Source: Jejuia rubra (GTDB lineage Bacteria; Bacteroidota; Bacteroidia; Flavobacteriales; Flavobacteriaceae). Taken from it: a DNA stretch of 64,000 bases. The translations under genes and the position numbers were made by a program. The stretch lies in NCBI RefSeq assembly GCF_042684665.1, contig NZ_JBHULY010000026.1, positions 62,001 through 126,000 of the forward strand, in the 5' to 3' direction. The notes under the pieces are model-generated. The model did not search any database. It worked only from the letters and a program-made list of their open reading frames with translations, and was not told the DNA's origin. Position 1 is the stretch's first letter, and each line of letters begins with the position of its first letter. Positions 11,101 through 19,066 of the stretch are shown one piece after another.

Positions 11101-12291
11101 TTCATTACCGTAAACATTGGTTATAGTACCAGTACTAGTATTTAAAATATCAATTCCATTTATTTGCGCTATCCATACATTCCCTTCCTCTGTTTTAGCA
11201 AAAGCCTTTATTTCATTGGTATGAATGCTATTTCCCTCCTCCTTCCTTACGATAGACTCAAACTTATTATAGTGTTCGTCAAAAAAGCCTAAGCCATTTT
11301 CGTAATACCCCAGCCATAGCCTATTCTCATTATCTAAAAACATAGACCAAACGGAATCTGAACCAACGCCATTTCTATTCTTAACGCTATACCAATAGTG
11401 CTTTACTAATTCTCCCGCTTGATCCAAAACGAACAGACCTTCATTTTCTACGGACACAAAAACCTGGTCTAAGCCACTTATAATGTCCATGGTGGCACTA
11501 TTAGGAATATCTAACTTATCAAAGGCAATAAGCGATTTTTTCAAATCAGCTTTAAATGTCCCACTTTTTAATGTTCCGACCCACAGAACCTCGCGTTTAT
11601 CAACGTGCAGGCTCGTTACATGTTCCTGTAACACATCATCAACCAGATTTACCTCCTCAAACTCCCCCAATTGATGATATCGCTCCACTTTTAACCCGAG
11701 ATCTGTAGCTGCGTACAAATTCCCCTTAGCAGAAAATTGCAAATCCAAAACCCCATGTCCTTCTAATCCGTAATCCTTTAACAGACCGCTCTCCAAATCC
11801 AACACCATGATACCATCATAAGTACCTACAAGAAACCTGTTTTCGTATTCAGCGAAACTCAAGACACTAACATAAGCGTTTTCTGAACTGTTAAAGTACA
11901 CAGAGTTAAACCGCTTAAATGAATTCTGCTTTTCGTTATATGCACACAATCCTGCATCCGTTCCAATCCATAATTGCCCAGCGCTATCCAAAAACATAGC
12001 CGTTATAGAATTACTGTTAATACTATTGAGGTCATCTATATGATGCCCAAAATAGGTATAAGAGAAACCATTATATTTATACAAACCAGCACCATCAGTA
12101 CCTATCCACAAAAAACCATGCCTGTCATGAACTATAGAAGTGATTGGGCGTTGAAATATATTTTTTTCAACCATATTGAACTCCAAAGTAGTAAAGTCTA
12201 TTTGGGAATAACTATCAATCATATTTAAAATGAATATGGCTAACAGTATATTTCTATAAAATTTCAGAAAATGACTTTTCATGATTATCAT
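8170..12291 (-). CDS. Hybrid two-component system sensor/regulator (HTCS)
   Basis: 1373 residues combining sensor and transcription factor. After an N-terminal signal/membrane segment, repeated WIGT-type beta-propeller blades (WIGTDGAGLYKY, WIGTDAGLCAY, WIAQINGI and others) fill a periplasmic sensor of about 730 residues, followed by a Y_Y_Y domain (about 735-800) and a membrane helix (about 803-825). Then come HisKA with the phospho-acceptor in NISHEFRTPL (about 855), an HATPase with NGPGI and GVGLDMV (about 1047), a receiver with phospho-acceptor Asp in IIISDLIMP (about 1175), and an AraC-type helix-turn-helix (about 1277-1360). HTCS proteins sense a specific oligosaccharide in the periplasm and activate their PUL. 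It lies between the susC unit and the divergent GH3 operon. Starts at 12291 or 12282 are equally plausible. Confidence 0.95.
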   Translation of the reverse strand: MIIMKSHFLKFYRNILLAIFILNMIDSYSQIDFTTLEFNMVEKNIFQRPITSIVHDRHGFLWIGTDGAGLYKYNGFSYTYFGHHIDDLNSINSNSITAMFLDSAGQLWIGTDAGLCAYNEKQNSFKRFNSVYFNSSENAYVSVLSFAEYENRFLVGTYDGIMVLDLESGLLKDYGLEGHGVLDLQFSAKGNLYAATDLGLKVERYHQLGEFEEVNLVDDVLQEHVTSLHVDKREVLWVGTLKSGTFKADLKKSLIAFDKLDIPNSATMDIISGLDQVFVSVENEGLFVLDQAGELVKHYWYSVKNRNGVGSDSVWSMFLDNENRLWLGYYENGLGFFDEHYNKFESIVRKEEGNSIHTNEIKAFAKTEEGNVWIAQINGIDILNTSTGTITNVYGNESSEYTGLKKGLYIEDVFIDSRGNIWVATWGDGLFFLKKGGKTFSNFNKVNTSGVLKTNKVRCFAEDGTGKVWIGSFLEGVFYFDYSTGKIHSPSGEFYAGSEVVNKDVKVMHNDSSGYIWVGTSSGLYHIESQNNSEYLVTAHNDSISSKFAGHPSSNRILDIYETQDGTLWCGTNGGGLFEFKRNKKRFESFQLEGFDLSFVNTIFEPVKNELWVSSKQGVLKINRETKDVVQFTTNDGLLENFLTDRAAILDNDNNLYLGTKSGVNIINPQNIAYNPYLAKPYLKGVKLFNKRVNKSDKDSPLAIKSDTNIISLKHDQRVVTIDYGAISFTRPEKNQYAYLLEGFEEDWNYVGSKMNATYTNLEPGDYTFKLKASNNDNVWNDASAILKIQVQSPWWKTIWAYIAYVLCLGFLVFIGMYYYRKRVNERNTFRLERERRKQKVELQQQKLQFFTNISHEFRTPLTLIINPIKELIEGQNSEVSKPVQQKYHIIYKNAERLSRLINELMDFRKLQSNKLQLKVSQFNIVKSTKNILSFFNEESKRRSIQLDLKYENVEFNIWADKGILDKVLFNLLSNAFKVTPNKGKIRVKIVSVNKKVLPLINKDMPIPVVEISVKDNGPGIDQKDYNRIFERFYQVGELNKSYYGSTGVGLDMVKDFIKLHKGLIEVESELGKGSIFKVFLPYEKEYFEADEFSLRQIDRIAPLPENSKPKTYNIEDILSEKELKKKLLIAEDNVDLQDYLVSILKEEYDLVVASDGQEGWLKTMEHVPDIIISDLIMPIMDGIEFCKKVKNDPNLSRIPVVMLTAKNLSEDRIKAIKGGADAYVVKPFDNNELMVVLEELLSKSEKLTEKNAHIASLNEEKKEADLDNDFIQKVLGFISENIENPALNVEKLSSHLCLSRSQVYRKIKLLTGLSPIQFIRRVRLERSKVIFQNDKNINVSEVAHKVGFLSASYFTVCYKKQFGELPKGKKID

Positions 12292-12297
12292 AAATTT

Positions 12298-12378
12298 TGT
12301 TGCATTTAGAGGTGAAATAAATGTAATTTAAAACTAATTACAATAAAATATGTAGCATTTTAAACCTCAAATGTTGCA
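12298..12378. promoter_or_regulatory. Intergenic control region with two copies of the candidate PUL operator
   Basis: The 170 bp between the regulator gene (minus) and the lipoprotein-GH3 operon (plus) must hold both promoters. TGTTGCATTTA at 12298-12308 and TCAAATGTTGCA at 12367-12378 are exact copies of the overlapping motif upstream of susC. The second is followed within a few bases by AAACATT, as is the susC copy. I see no confident TAnnTTTG promoter core here. Confidence 0.4.
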
Positions 12379-12461
12379 AAAACATTATTCGCAAATGCTT
12401 AAACGCCTTTAAACACAAGTAAAAGGCTATCTTGTTCTATAAATTTAAATAAACCATAACT

Positions 12462-13361
12462 ATGAGACCGTTTTTATTAATCGTTCTAACTTTATTATTA
12501 TTCTCTTGTAATAGAGAAATTGAATTTGATGCCGTACTCGTGGAAGGGCCTGCCCCTCAAAGTGTTCAGGCAAATATAGCCTTCAATAATTCAGAACCTC
12601 CATTCGAGGTAACTGTAAGTCCTACTGCAATAGGAGCCACGGCCTTTGAAGTACTATCGGGACTTCCTGGTGACAACACGCCCATTCTCATTGGCATCGA
12701 AAAAGAAGTTATGTACCTATACCCAGAATCTGACGAAACTTTTTTTGTCACAATTAGGGCTATAGCTCCAAATGGTAAAGTAACTGAGCAACTTTTTGAA
12801 GTTATACCACCTGCAGATCCCTGTACTCAAATTTTCAGTATGCCAGCCACGTGGGATAATGGCAATATAGCGTTCTCTTTTGGATTTAACGGTGTAGATC
12901 TTGCAACGGTTCAAAACCCCGATCCATCAGGCGCAAACCCTGAGGTTTCAAATGTATTACAAATTACGCAAGACGGTGGAGGAAACTTTGATGGTTTTGG
13001 TGTACAAATGAATGGCCCAATAGATTTTAGCAGTGATGGTGAAAATGATGATAAAATCGTAAGACTCAAATTTTGGTCAGATACTGAAATACCAGTGAGG
13101 CTAACCGTTCAGCAGGATCCCAACAACAACACAGAACGCGAAGCGGAAGTTAATCTTATACATACAGGAACAGGATGGGAGGAATTAAGGTTTGATTTTG
13201 CAACAGCCACTGCAGGCTTTACAGGTTCAGAAGCTTTAGGCATCCCTGATTTTACGCCTTTTACTCCTACAGGGCAATATATAAGATTTCAAATGTTTAT
13301 TAGTCCTGGTGATGATGTATCCGGTACATTCTATCTTGACGATGTAGGGGTTTGCCCTTAA
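12462..13361 (+). CDS. Putative surface glycan-binding lipoprotein (PKD-like plus beta-sandwich)
   Basis: 299 residues with an N-terminal lipobox, Cys16 (LLFSC). Residues about 25-115 look like a PKD/Ig-like fold (APQSVQANIAFNNSEPPFEVTVSP... FFVTIRAIAPNGKV), a common spacer in surface glycan-binding proteins. From about 120 to the end there is a beta-sandwich with a carbohydrate-binding-module feel (VLQITQDGGGNFDGFGVQM, then GWEELRFDFATAT, closing with FYLDDVGVCP). I recognise no enzyme motif. Placed 31 bp before the GH3 gene in the same operon, it could be a SusE/SGBP-like protein that captures the glycan for the SusCD pair. That function is inferred from context. Confidence 0.7.
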   Translation: MRPFLLIVLTLLLFSCNREIEFDAVLVEGPAPQSVQANIAFNNSEPPFEVTVSPTAIGATAFEVLSGLPGDNTPILIGIEKEVMYLYPESDETFFVTIRAIAPNGKVTEQLFEVIPPADPCTQIFSMPATWDNGNIAFSFGFNGVDLATVQNPDPSGANPEVSNVLQITQDGGGNFDGFGVQMNGPIDFSSDGENDDKIVRLKFWSDTEIPVRLTVQQDPNNNTEREAEVNLIHTGTGWEELRFDFATATAGFTGSEALGIPDFTPFTPTGQYIRFQMFISPGDDVSGTFYLDDVGVCP

Positions 13362-13392
13362 TTTAATTCATCTCTAACAAAAAAAAGAATTA

Positions 13393-16050
13393 ATGAATTT
13401 TCACAATCGTATTGTGCTCCTTTTTGTTTTGAGCATTATAACAGCATGCTCTAACGACAAGTCTCAAACTAATACCCAGGAAAATAAAGAAGCCCCAAAT
13501 TTTGAAAAAAAGGCCAAAGAGCTTGTAGCTCTAATGACCCTAGAAGAAAAGGTTGGGCAAATGAGCTATGAATCTCCTGCCATAGAAAGACTTGGGATAC
13601 CAGAATACAATTGGTGGAATGAGTGTTTGCATGGTGTTGGCCGTGCAGGAAAAGCCACGGTTTTTCCTCAAGCCATAGGTTTGGCGGCCATGTTTGACAA
13701 AAATCAAATGAGTGAAATATCTGAAATCATATCAGATGAAGCCCGTGCAAAACACCATGAATTTGCATCACGAGGCAAAAGAGGCATATATCAAGGCCTT
13801 ACATATTGGACACCGAACATTAATATCTTCAGAGATCCCAGATGGGGACGGGGCATGGAAACTTATGGAGAAGATCCATATCTAGCTGGAGAACTGGCTG
13901 TAAGATTTATAAAAGGGCTTCAAGGTGACGACCCTAATTATTTAAAACTTGTAGCTACCGCAAAACATTTTGCTGTGCATAGTGGCCCTGAAGTTGATCG
14001 CCATAGGTTCAATGCGGAACCTAGTGTTCAGGATTTTTTAAACACTTATAGTCCTCATTTTGAAAAAGTTGTAAAAGAAGCCGATGTTTATTCAATAATG
14101 TGCGCTTACAATAGCTATTTTGGAGAACCCTGCTGTGGGAGCAAAAAACTAAGTAGCTTGTTACGCGATGATTGGGGCTTTGAAGGTTATATTGTTTCCG
14201 ATTGTTGGGCCATCAGGGATTTTTATGATGAAGGAGCGCACGAAATTAGCGCAGATGCGAAAGAAGCGTCAGCCCTAGCTGTAAAAGCAGGAACGGATTT
14301 AAACTGCGGCAATTCATACCCTGGTTTAGTGCAGGCCGTAAAAGATGGATTAATTACAGAAGCTGAACTTGATGTTTCTTTAGAAAGGTTGGTGGTAGCC
14401 CGCCTAAAACTTGGTTTATTTGCACCGGAAGGCGCTGTTAAATATGAGAATATCCCTTATGATGTTGTAGATTCTGAAAAGCATAGGCTTGCCGCACTTG
14501 AGACTGCCCGGAAATCTATAGTACTGTTAAAGAACGATAATAATACATTGCCTCTTGATAAAAACAAGATTAAAAAAATTGCCGTAATTGGATCAAATGC
14601 AGATGATTTGGAGGTGTTGCTGGGTAATTACAATGGCTATCCTGAAGAACCAATTACACCGTTAAAAGGGTTACAAAATAAACTACCTAATGCAGAAGTG
14701 GTTTATGCAACAGGATGCAAATTAGCCGAAGGCCTCCCGGTCTTTGAGGCTATTCCGAGTACGGAATTGTACACCGATGAAACTAAAAGTACCACAGGCT
14801 TAAAAGCTGAATATTATGACAATATTGCCTTTGAAGGCACACCAAAACATACGCGAGTTGACAAAACCGTAGATTTTACATGGAGAACCATCTCTCCATT
14901 TCCAGATATAGCCTATGACGCCTACTCCGTAAGGTGGTCAGGTATACTTTCTGTTAACAAAACTGGAAATTATGCCCTGGGTGGCGAAGCTTTTTCATCC
15001 ATGCAACTATTTTTAGATGATAAGCTATTAATGCAAAGAAAAGATGTCCACCATCCAAAAAAGCTATATGAATATATAAAACTACAAGCTGGAAAGAATT
15101 ATAAAATTCGTTTTGAATGTATTCAAGACAACACAGAGCATTCCATAATGCGATTGCTCTGGGAATCTCCTAAGGATAATTTAGAGCAAGAAGCACTGAA
15201 CATTGCAAAGGACGCTGATGCTGTTGTTTTATGCATGGGTATTAGTCCATTATTAGAAGGTGAGGAAATGAAGGTGAAGGTTGATGGGTTTTCAGGAGGA
15301 GATCGTGTTAACACCAAATTACCGAAGACACAAACAGAGTTAATCAAAAAGATTAAAGCACTCGGCAAACCTACAATATTGGTATTACTGAATGGTAGTG
15401 CGCTTTCAATTAATTGGGAAAATCAAAATATTCCAGCTATTATAGAGGCATGGTATCCGGGGCAAGCCGGAGGTACTGCGATAGCTGACGTTATTTTTGG
15501 AGATTACAACCCGGCTGGAAGATTACCAGTCACCTTCTATAAAAGTATTAACGATATACCTGCATTTAGTGATTATGATATGAAAGGTAAAACATACCGT
15601 TATTTTAAAGGAGACCCATTATATGAATTCGGTTACGGCCTTAGCTTCACCAAGTTTAAATACGGCAACTTAATAACACCGAAAAACCTTGAAGCCGGTA
15701 CTGATTTTACTGTTGAAGTTGAAGTTGAAAATGTTGGAACTTTAAAAGGCGAAGAAGTGATACAATTGTATATTGAGAATCCCAATGCAGATGAATATAA
15801 TCCTCATAAAACATTAGTGGCTTTTGAACGTCTTTCTTTTGAGCCTAAAGAAAAGAAAACTTTAAAGTTTAACATCAAGAAGGAGCAGTTATCTATTGTA
15901 AATAATAAAGGTGAAAAAATTATTCAACCGGGAGAATATCAAATCTCTGTTGGCGGGGCTCAACCTTCTAAAGAAAGAATAAAAAATGGAGTTGTACTTT
16001 CTGAAAAACTGATACTTAAGGGAAAAGAATTTCTACTAAATGATAATTAA
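13393..16050 (+). CDS. Glycoside hydrolase family 3 lipoprotein (beta-glucosidase/beta-xylosidase type)
   Basis: 885 residues. A lipobox with Cys19 (ITAC) suggests membrane anchoring. The GH3 N-terminal domain spans about 40-340, with the nucleophile Asp270 in YIVSDCWAI and substrate-binding segments KHFAVHSGPE and MCAYNS. The GH3 C-terminal domain (about 375 onward, SIVLLKNDNNTLPL) is interrupted by a PA14-type insert at about 467-598 (GLKAEYYDNIAFEGTP... RLLWESP) and ends with a fibronectin-III-like domain (about 766-880). GH3 exo-enzymes release terminal glucose or xylose from oligosaccharides, here probably in the periplasm after SusCD import. The NWWNECLHGVGRAG segment is typical of the xylosidase/glucosidase branch; which sugar is cut is not decidable from sequence alone. 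Confidence 0.93.
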   Translation: MNFHNRIVLLFVLSIITACSNDKSQTNTQENKEAPNFEKKAKELVALMTLEEKVGQMSYESPAIERLGIPEYNWWNECLHGVGRAGKATVFPQAIGLAAMFDKNQMSEISEIISDEARAKHHEFASRGKRGIYQGLTYWTPNINIFRDPRWGRGMETYGEDPYLAGELAVRFIKGLQGDDPNYLKLVATAKHFAVHSGPEVDRHRFNAEPSVQDFLNTYSPHFEKVVKEADVYSIMCAYNSYFGEPCCGSKKLSSLLRDDWGFEGYIVSDCWAIRDFYDEGAHEISADAKEASALAVKAGTDLNCGNSYPGLVQAVKDGLITEAELDVSLERLVVARLKLGLFAPEGAVKYENIPYDVVDSEKHRLAALETARKSIVLLKNDNNTLPLDKNKIKKIAVIGSNADDLEVLLGNYNGYPEEPITPLKGLQNKLPNAEVVYATGCKLAEGLPVFEAIPSTELYTDETKSTTGLKAEYYDNIAFEGTPKHTRVDKTVDFTWRTISPFPDIAYDAYSVRWSGILSVNKTGNYALGGEAFSSMQLFLDDKLLMQRKDVHHPKKLYEYIKLQAGKNYKIRFECIQDNTEHSIMRLLWESPKDNLEQEALNIAKDADAVVLCMGISPLLEGEEMKVKVDGFSGGDRVNTKLPKTQTELIKKIKALGKPTILVLLNGSALSINWENQNIPAIIEAWYPGQAGGTAIADVIFGDYNPAGRLPVTFYKSINDIPAFSDYDMKGKTYRYFKGDPLYEFGYGLSFTKFKYGNLITPKNLEAGTDFTVEVEVENVGTLKGEEVIQLYIENPNADEYNPHKTLVAFERLSFEPKEKKTLKFNIKKEQLSIVNNKGEKIIQPGEYQISVGGAQPSKERIKNGVVLSEKLILKGKEFLLNDN

Positions 16051-16171
16051 TCCTTTACAATTACCCGAAATACCTTTTGGCGAGGAGTGTTTAGGTTAAT
16101 ATTTTCCTTTCAAACTTTGCACATATTAATATTGTAGATTAATAAAAGTTCAACCTTGAAAATAATTCAAA

Positions 16172-16202
16172 AAAAAATGCTCAAGTAAACTTGGCATTTT
16201 TT
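16172..16202. terminator. Intrinsic terminator between GH3 operon and tRNA-Arg
   Basis: AAAAAATGC (16172-16180) pairs with GCATTTTTT (16194-16202), with an inner CAAG/CTTG stem and a TAAA loop. It has a T-run on the plus strand and, by symmetry, one on the minus strand, so it can stop transcription from the GH3 operon and from the converging tRNA/yqeY side. Confidence 0.7.
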
Positions 16203-16213
16203 CTTATTGAACT

Positions 16214-16238
16214 ATTTATTCGTGACCACGGAGGGATT
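16214..16238. repeat. Displaced copy of the tRNA-Arg 3' end (direct repeat, copy 1)
   Basis: These 25 bp are identical to 16323-16347, which comprises the last 16 bp of the tRNA-Arg gene plus 9 bp of 3' flank. The copies are 109 bp apart. Copy 1 continues as GAGGGATTGCATATCCCTC, itself a small hairpin resembling a T-arm, then diverges from the tRNA. It could be a relic attachment site or a tRNA remnant. Confidence 0.75.
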
Positions 16239-16248
16239 GCATATCCCT

Positions 16249-16326
16249 CAAAGCTCCGCTTTGAAAATGAAAAATTCCAGCTTACAAATTCAAACAAGCT
16301 TGATTTGACGCAGGAATTTTTCATTT
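16249..16326. repeat. Nested palindromes downstream of tRNA-Arg
   Basis: A 7-bp hairpin TCAAAGC-TCC-GCTTTGA-like element occupies about 16249-16264. A perfect 14-bp inverted repeat, AAATGAAAAATTCC at 16265-16278 and its complement at 16313-16326, surrounds a 34-bp loop. The outer stem lies directly past the tRNA 3' end and could process or terminate the tRNA transcript, but there is no clean U-tract. Confidence 0.55.
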
Positions 16327-16331
16327 ATTCG

Positions 16332-16405
16332 TGACCACGGAGGGATTCAAACCCCCGACCGCTGGAGCCGAAATCCAGTGCTCTATTCAGCTGAGCTACG
16401 TGGCC
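16332..16405 (-). tRNA. tRNA-Arg (anticodon TCG)
   Basis: The minus strand folds as a full cloverleaf of 74 nt without encoded CCA. Acceptor GGCCACG pairs with CGTGGTC, the D-arm is GCTC...GAGC, the anticodon stem CTGGA/TCCAG encloses TTTCGGC with anticodon TCG, and the T-arm is GGGGG TTTGAAT CCCTC. The discriminator is A. It decodes CGA and, with wobble, other CGN arginine codons. Confidence 0.95.
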
Positions 16406-16409
16406 GTTC

Positions 16410-16429
16410 ATTCCTGCGAAAGCAAGAAT
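16410..16429. repeat. 20-bp ATTCCTG-type palindrome
   Basis: ATTCCTGC-GAAA-GCAAGAAT is an imperfect 8-bp hairpin (one mismatch) in the 33 bp between tRNA-Arg and the yqeY stop. The same 20-bp design, ATTCCTGT-GGAA-ACAGGAAT on the minus strand, recurs at 26296-26315 at the mraY/murD junction. Confidence 0.6.
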
Positions 16430-16438
16430 CTATAATAT

Positions 16439-16891
16439 TTAACTCGATAATTTTGCTTTTACAATGGTTGAAATAGTCTTACCGTCGGCTTGGCCGGCAA
16501 GCTCTTTGCTTACCATACCCATAACCTTTCCCATATCCTTCATGCCGTCTGCTCCAATTTGATCAATTGTAGCCACAACAACCTTTTCGATTTCATCTTC
16601 ACTCAAGGCTTCTGGTAAAAATTGGCTGATTATTTCTGCTTCTGCTAATTCGGGCGCCGCCAAATCTTCTCTGCCCTGTTCAATGTAAACAGTGGCGCTG
16701 TCCTTGCGCTGTTTTACTTGTTTCTGCAATAACTTAAGCTCTTGTTCCTCCGTCAATTCATCACCAGCACCACTTTCAGTTTTGGCTAAAAGAATGGCAG
16801 ATTTTACAGCTCTCAACGCAGTTAAAGCAATTTGATCCTTTGCTTTCATTGCATTTTTTAAGGCGACCATTACCTCCTGTTGTAAACTCAT
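16439..16891 (-). CDS. GatB/YqeY domain-containing protein
   Basis: 150 residues, the full YqeY length. MSLQQEVMVALKNAMKAKDQIALTALRAVKSAI and the C-terminal GMKDMGKVMGMVSKELAGQADGKTISTIVKAKL are the family signature; the latter resembles the tail domain of GatB that contacts tRNA in the amidotransferase. The cellular role of free-standing YqeY is unsettled. It follows ftsZ at the end of the dcw cluster, an arrangement common in Bacteroidota, but a hairpin terminator lies between the two, so it may have its own promoter in the 165-bp spacer. Confidence 0.93.
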   Translation of the reverse strand: MSLQQEVMVALKNAMKAKDQIALTALRAVKSAILLAKTESGAGDELTEEQELKLLQKQVKQRKDSATVYIEQGREDLAAPELAEAEIISQFLPEALSEDEIEKVVVATIDQIGADGMKDMGKVMGMVSKELAGQADGKTISTIVKAKLSS

Positions 16892-16981
16892 ATCCTCTAA
16901 ATTAAAAGCGATGCGAAGATAAAAAAAAGTTGAATGCCTTACATCGGAAGTTTGAAGAAAATATGTCCTAAGACGACATCA

Positions 16982-17020
16982 AAAAAGAATCCCGAAAGGC
17001 TTGAGGGAAACTTTTCGGGA
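16982..17020 (-). terminator. Rho-independent terminator after ftsZ
   Basis: On the minus strand TCCCGAAA (17020-17013) pairs with TTTCGGGA (16997-16990) and is followed by TTCTTTTTT. It lies 37 bp past the ftsZ stop codon, so it probably ends the dcw transcript before yqeY. Confidence 0.75.
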
Positions 17021-17056
17021 TGATAACATAATAAGGTTAAACACAGAAGGTCTTTA

Positions 17057-19009
17057 CTAATCTACATTGTCGTGCAGAAAAGAGTTATTGCTTCTTACTT
17101 GTATATCGTCATTATCGTCTACACTGATACTTGTTCTTGACATATCGGTTTCCGAAGAATGTTTGGTTTCATCCAAATCTATCCCCTTTCTTTTATAGGC
17201 CGGTATCTTTTCTATATCGTCAATTTTTGCACTGTTGAAGCGATAGTTGAAATCTTTCATCTTTAGCCGACGCTCTGCAGCACGCTCTTTTAAAACTTCA
17301 GAAATTGGCATATCCATTGGATCCAATTCTTCAGCTTCTTCTTCAACCTGTTCTTCCTGAACGGTTTTCTTTTCAAAAACAACATCTTCATCTATTTCCT
17401 CTAAAACCTCTTCGACCACTTGTTTTTTGTTCATTGAAGACTCTGCTTCAATATAATCGTCCAGGGCATAGCGCACATCGCCCTCCTCATTGGATTCAGT
17501 TACAGTTATTAATTCGACATAATCGTTGACTGGAATCTTTTTCACCTCTTCATCTTCTAAACTATAAGTTATGGCATCTTCAGATTTCTCCTCTACTGTT
17601 TCCTCGGATAACGGCAAATCAAAAGTCAAGGTAATTTGTTGCTCATCGTCATCAATAACCTCCTCTTTCTTTTCTTCTATTGTTGCAACTGGAGTGATGA
17701 CAAATTCCTCCTCCATGGTATTCGGCTTCACCTCTTCATATACCACATCAATATTTTTAATCAATTCTGATGTGGGAATCAGGTTAATATCCCTTGGAGT
17801 GGCACTTATTTTTTGTTTATCGACAAATGAATTCTCTTTTGAGCTTAATTCTTCTTCATTATCCTCTAAGTCCAAAGTATGCCTAACAACAGGAGCAGGT
17901 TCCTTCTTTTCCAACTCCACTACGGGTTCAATGATTACAGGTTCTGCCTTTTCCTTGGCCTCAACCTCATCTTCCAAAGGGTGGATTACCTTTTTGGTTT
18001 CGGTATTTGAAATTTCGTCCTGCTGATCCACATGAAAACCAGTGGCGATGATGGTTACCGAAATGGATTCCTCTAAAGCTTCATCTTCACCAACACCCAT
18101 AATGATGTTGGCGCCATGACCGGCCTCATCTTGAATATGGTCATTAATTTCACCTATTTCATCAATGGTGATTTCTTGCGAACCGGAAACGATGAGCAAC
18201 AGTACATTTTTTGCTCCAGTAATTTTATTATCGTTCAGTAATGGAGAATCCAAAGCCTTTCGTATAGCCTCCTGTGCCCTATTTTGTCCTGAGGCCAATG
18301 ACGAGCCCATAATAGCCGTTCCACTATTGCTTAATACGGTTTTAGCATCATGGAGGTCAATATTTTGGGTATAGTAGTTGGTGATTACTTCGGCTATGCC
18401 ACGAGCAGCAGTGGACAACACTTCGTCAGCCTTTGAAAAACCAGCTTTGAAACCGAGGTTACCATATACCTCGCGCAGTTTATTATTGTTGATAACGATT
18501 AATGAGTCTACAACAGCCCTTAAACGCTCAATACCCTTTTGCGATTGCTGCAAACGCATTTTGCCCTCAAACTGAAACGGCATAGTAACGATACCTACAG
18601 TAAGTATATCCTTATCCTTGGCCATTTTGGCAATGATAGGCGCCGCACCGGTACCGGTACCACCCCCCATACCGGCAGTGATAAATACCATTTTAGTATT
18701 GGTATCCAACATTTGGGAGATTTCATCAAAACTCTCCACCGCAGATTGCTCACCAACTTCGGGGTTTGCTCCTGCACCTAAACCTTCTGTCAAATTAACA
18801 CCTAACTGGATTTTATTGGGGACACCACTACTTTTTAAGGCCTGTGCGTCCGTGTTGCATACATAAAAGTCCACACCTTTTATTCCTTGCTGAAACATGT
18901 GGTTAATGGCGTTGCTACCGCCTCCACCGACACCAATAACCTTTATCACATTGGATTGATTTTTAGGCATATCAAAATCAATACTTTGGAATTCGTTTTT
19001 GCTGCTCAT
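17057..19009 (-). CDS. ftsZ: Cell division GTPase FtsZ
   Basis: 650 residues, much longer than the roughly 390 of E. coli but normal for Flavobacteriia. The GTPase core (about 20-330) carries the tubulin signature GGGTGTG at 115-121 and the catalytic loop NIDLHD near 217. A long acidic linker (about 340-595, rich in E, V and K) follows. The segment IPAYKRKGIDL near 605 resembles the conserved FtsA/ZipA-binding peptide, but here about 40 further residues follow it, ending NNSFLHDNVD. FtsZ polymerises into the division ring at midcell. It starts 57 bp after ftsA and closes the dcw cluster. Confidence 0.98.
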   Translation of the reverse strand: MSSKNEFQSIDFDMPKNQSNVIKVIGVGGGGSNAINHMFQQGIKGVDFYVCNTDAQALKSSGVPNKIQLGVNLTEGLGAGANPEVGEQSAVESFDEISQMLDTNTKMVFITAGMGGGTGTGAAPIIAKMAKDKDILTVGIVTMPFQFEGKMRLQQSQKGIERLRAVVDSLIVINNNKLREVYGNLGFKAGFSKADEVLSTAARGIAEVITNYYTQNIDLHDAKTVLSNSGTAIMGSSLASGQNRAQEAIRKALDSPLLNDNKITGAKNVLLLIVSGSQEITIDEIGEINDHIQDEAGHGANIIMGVGEDEALEESISVTIIATGFHVDQQDEISNTETKKVIHPLEDEVEAKEKAEPVIIEPVVELEKKEPAPVVRHTLDLEDNEEELSSKENSFVDKQKISATPRDINLIPTSELIKNIDVVYEEVKPNTMEEEFVITPVATIEEKKEEVIDDDEQQITLTFDLPLSEETVEEKSEDAITYSLEDEEVKKIPVNDYVELITVTESNEEGDVRYALDDYIEAESSMNKKQVVEEVLEEIDEDVVFEKKTVQEEQVEEEAEELDPMDMPISEVLKERAAERRLKMKDFNYRFNSAKIDDIEKIPAYKRKGIDLDETKHSSETDMSRTSISVDDNDDIQVRSNNSFLHDNVD

Positions 19010-19066
19010 AAATTTTTTCTTTTTTGGGGTTTTATTTTTAATTCAATGGTTAAATCCTCTACTCAA

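Noticed and set aside
16332..16347. Active integrated element at tRNA-Arg
   Set aside because: No integrase gene lies near and the two repeat copies are only 109 bp apart; only a possible scar is supported.
17571..18026. Plus-strand open frame of 151 codons opposite ftsZ
   Set aside because: It is the shadow of the acidic, low-complexity FtsZ linker (GAA/GAT-rich codons give Ser/Phe-rich antisense); no start context or family signal.
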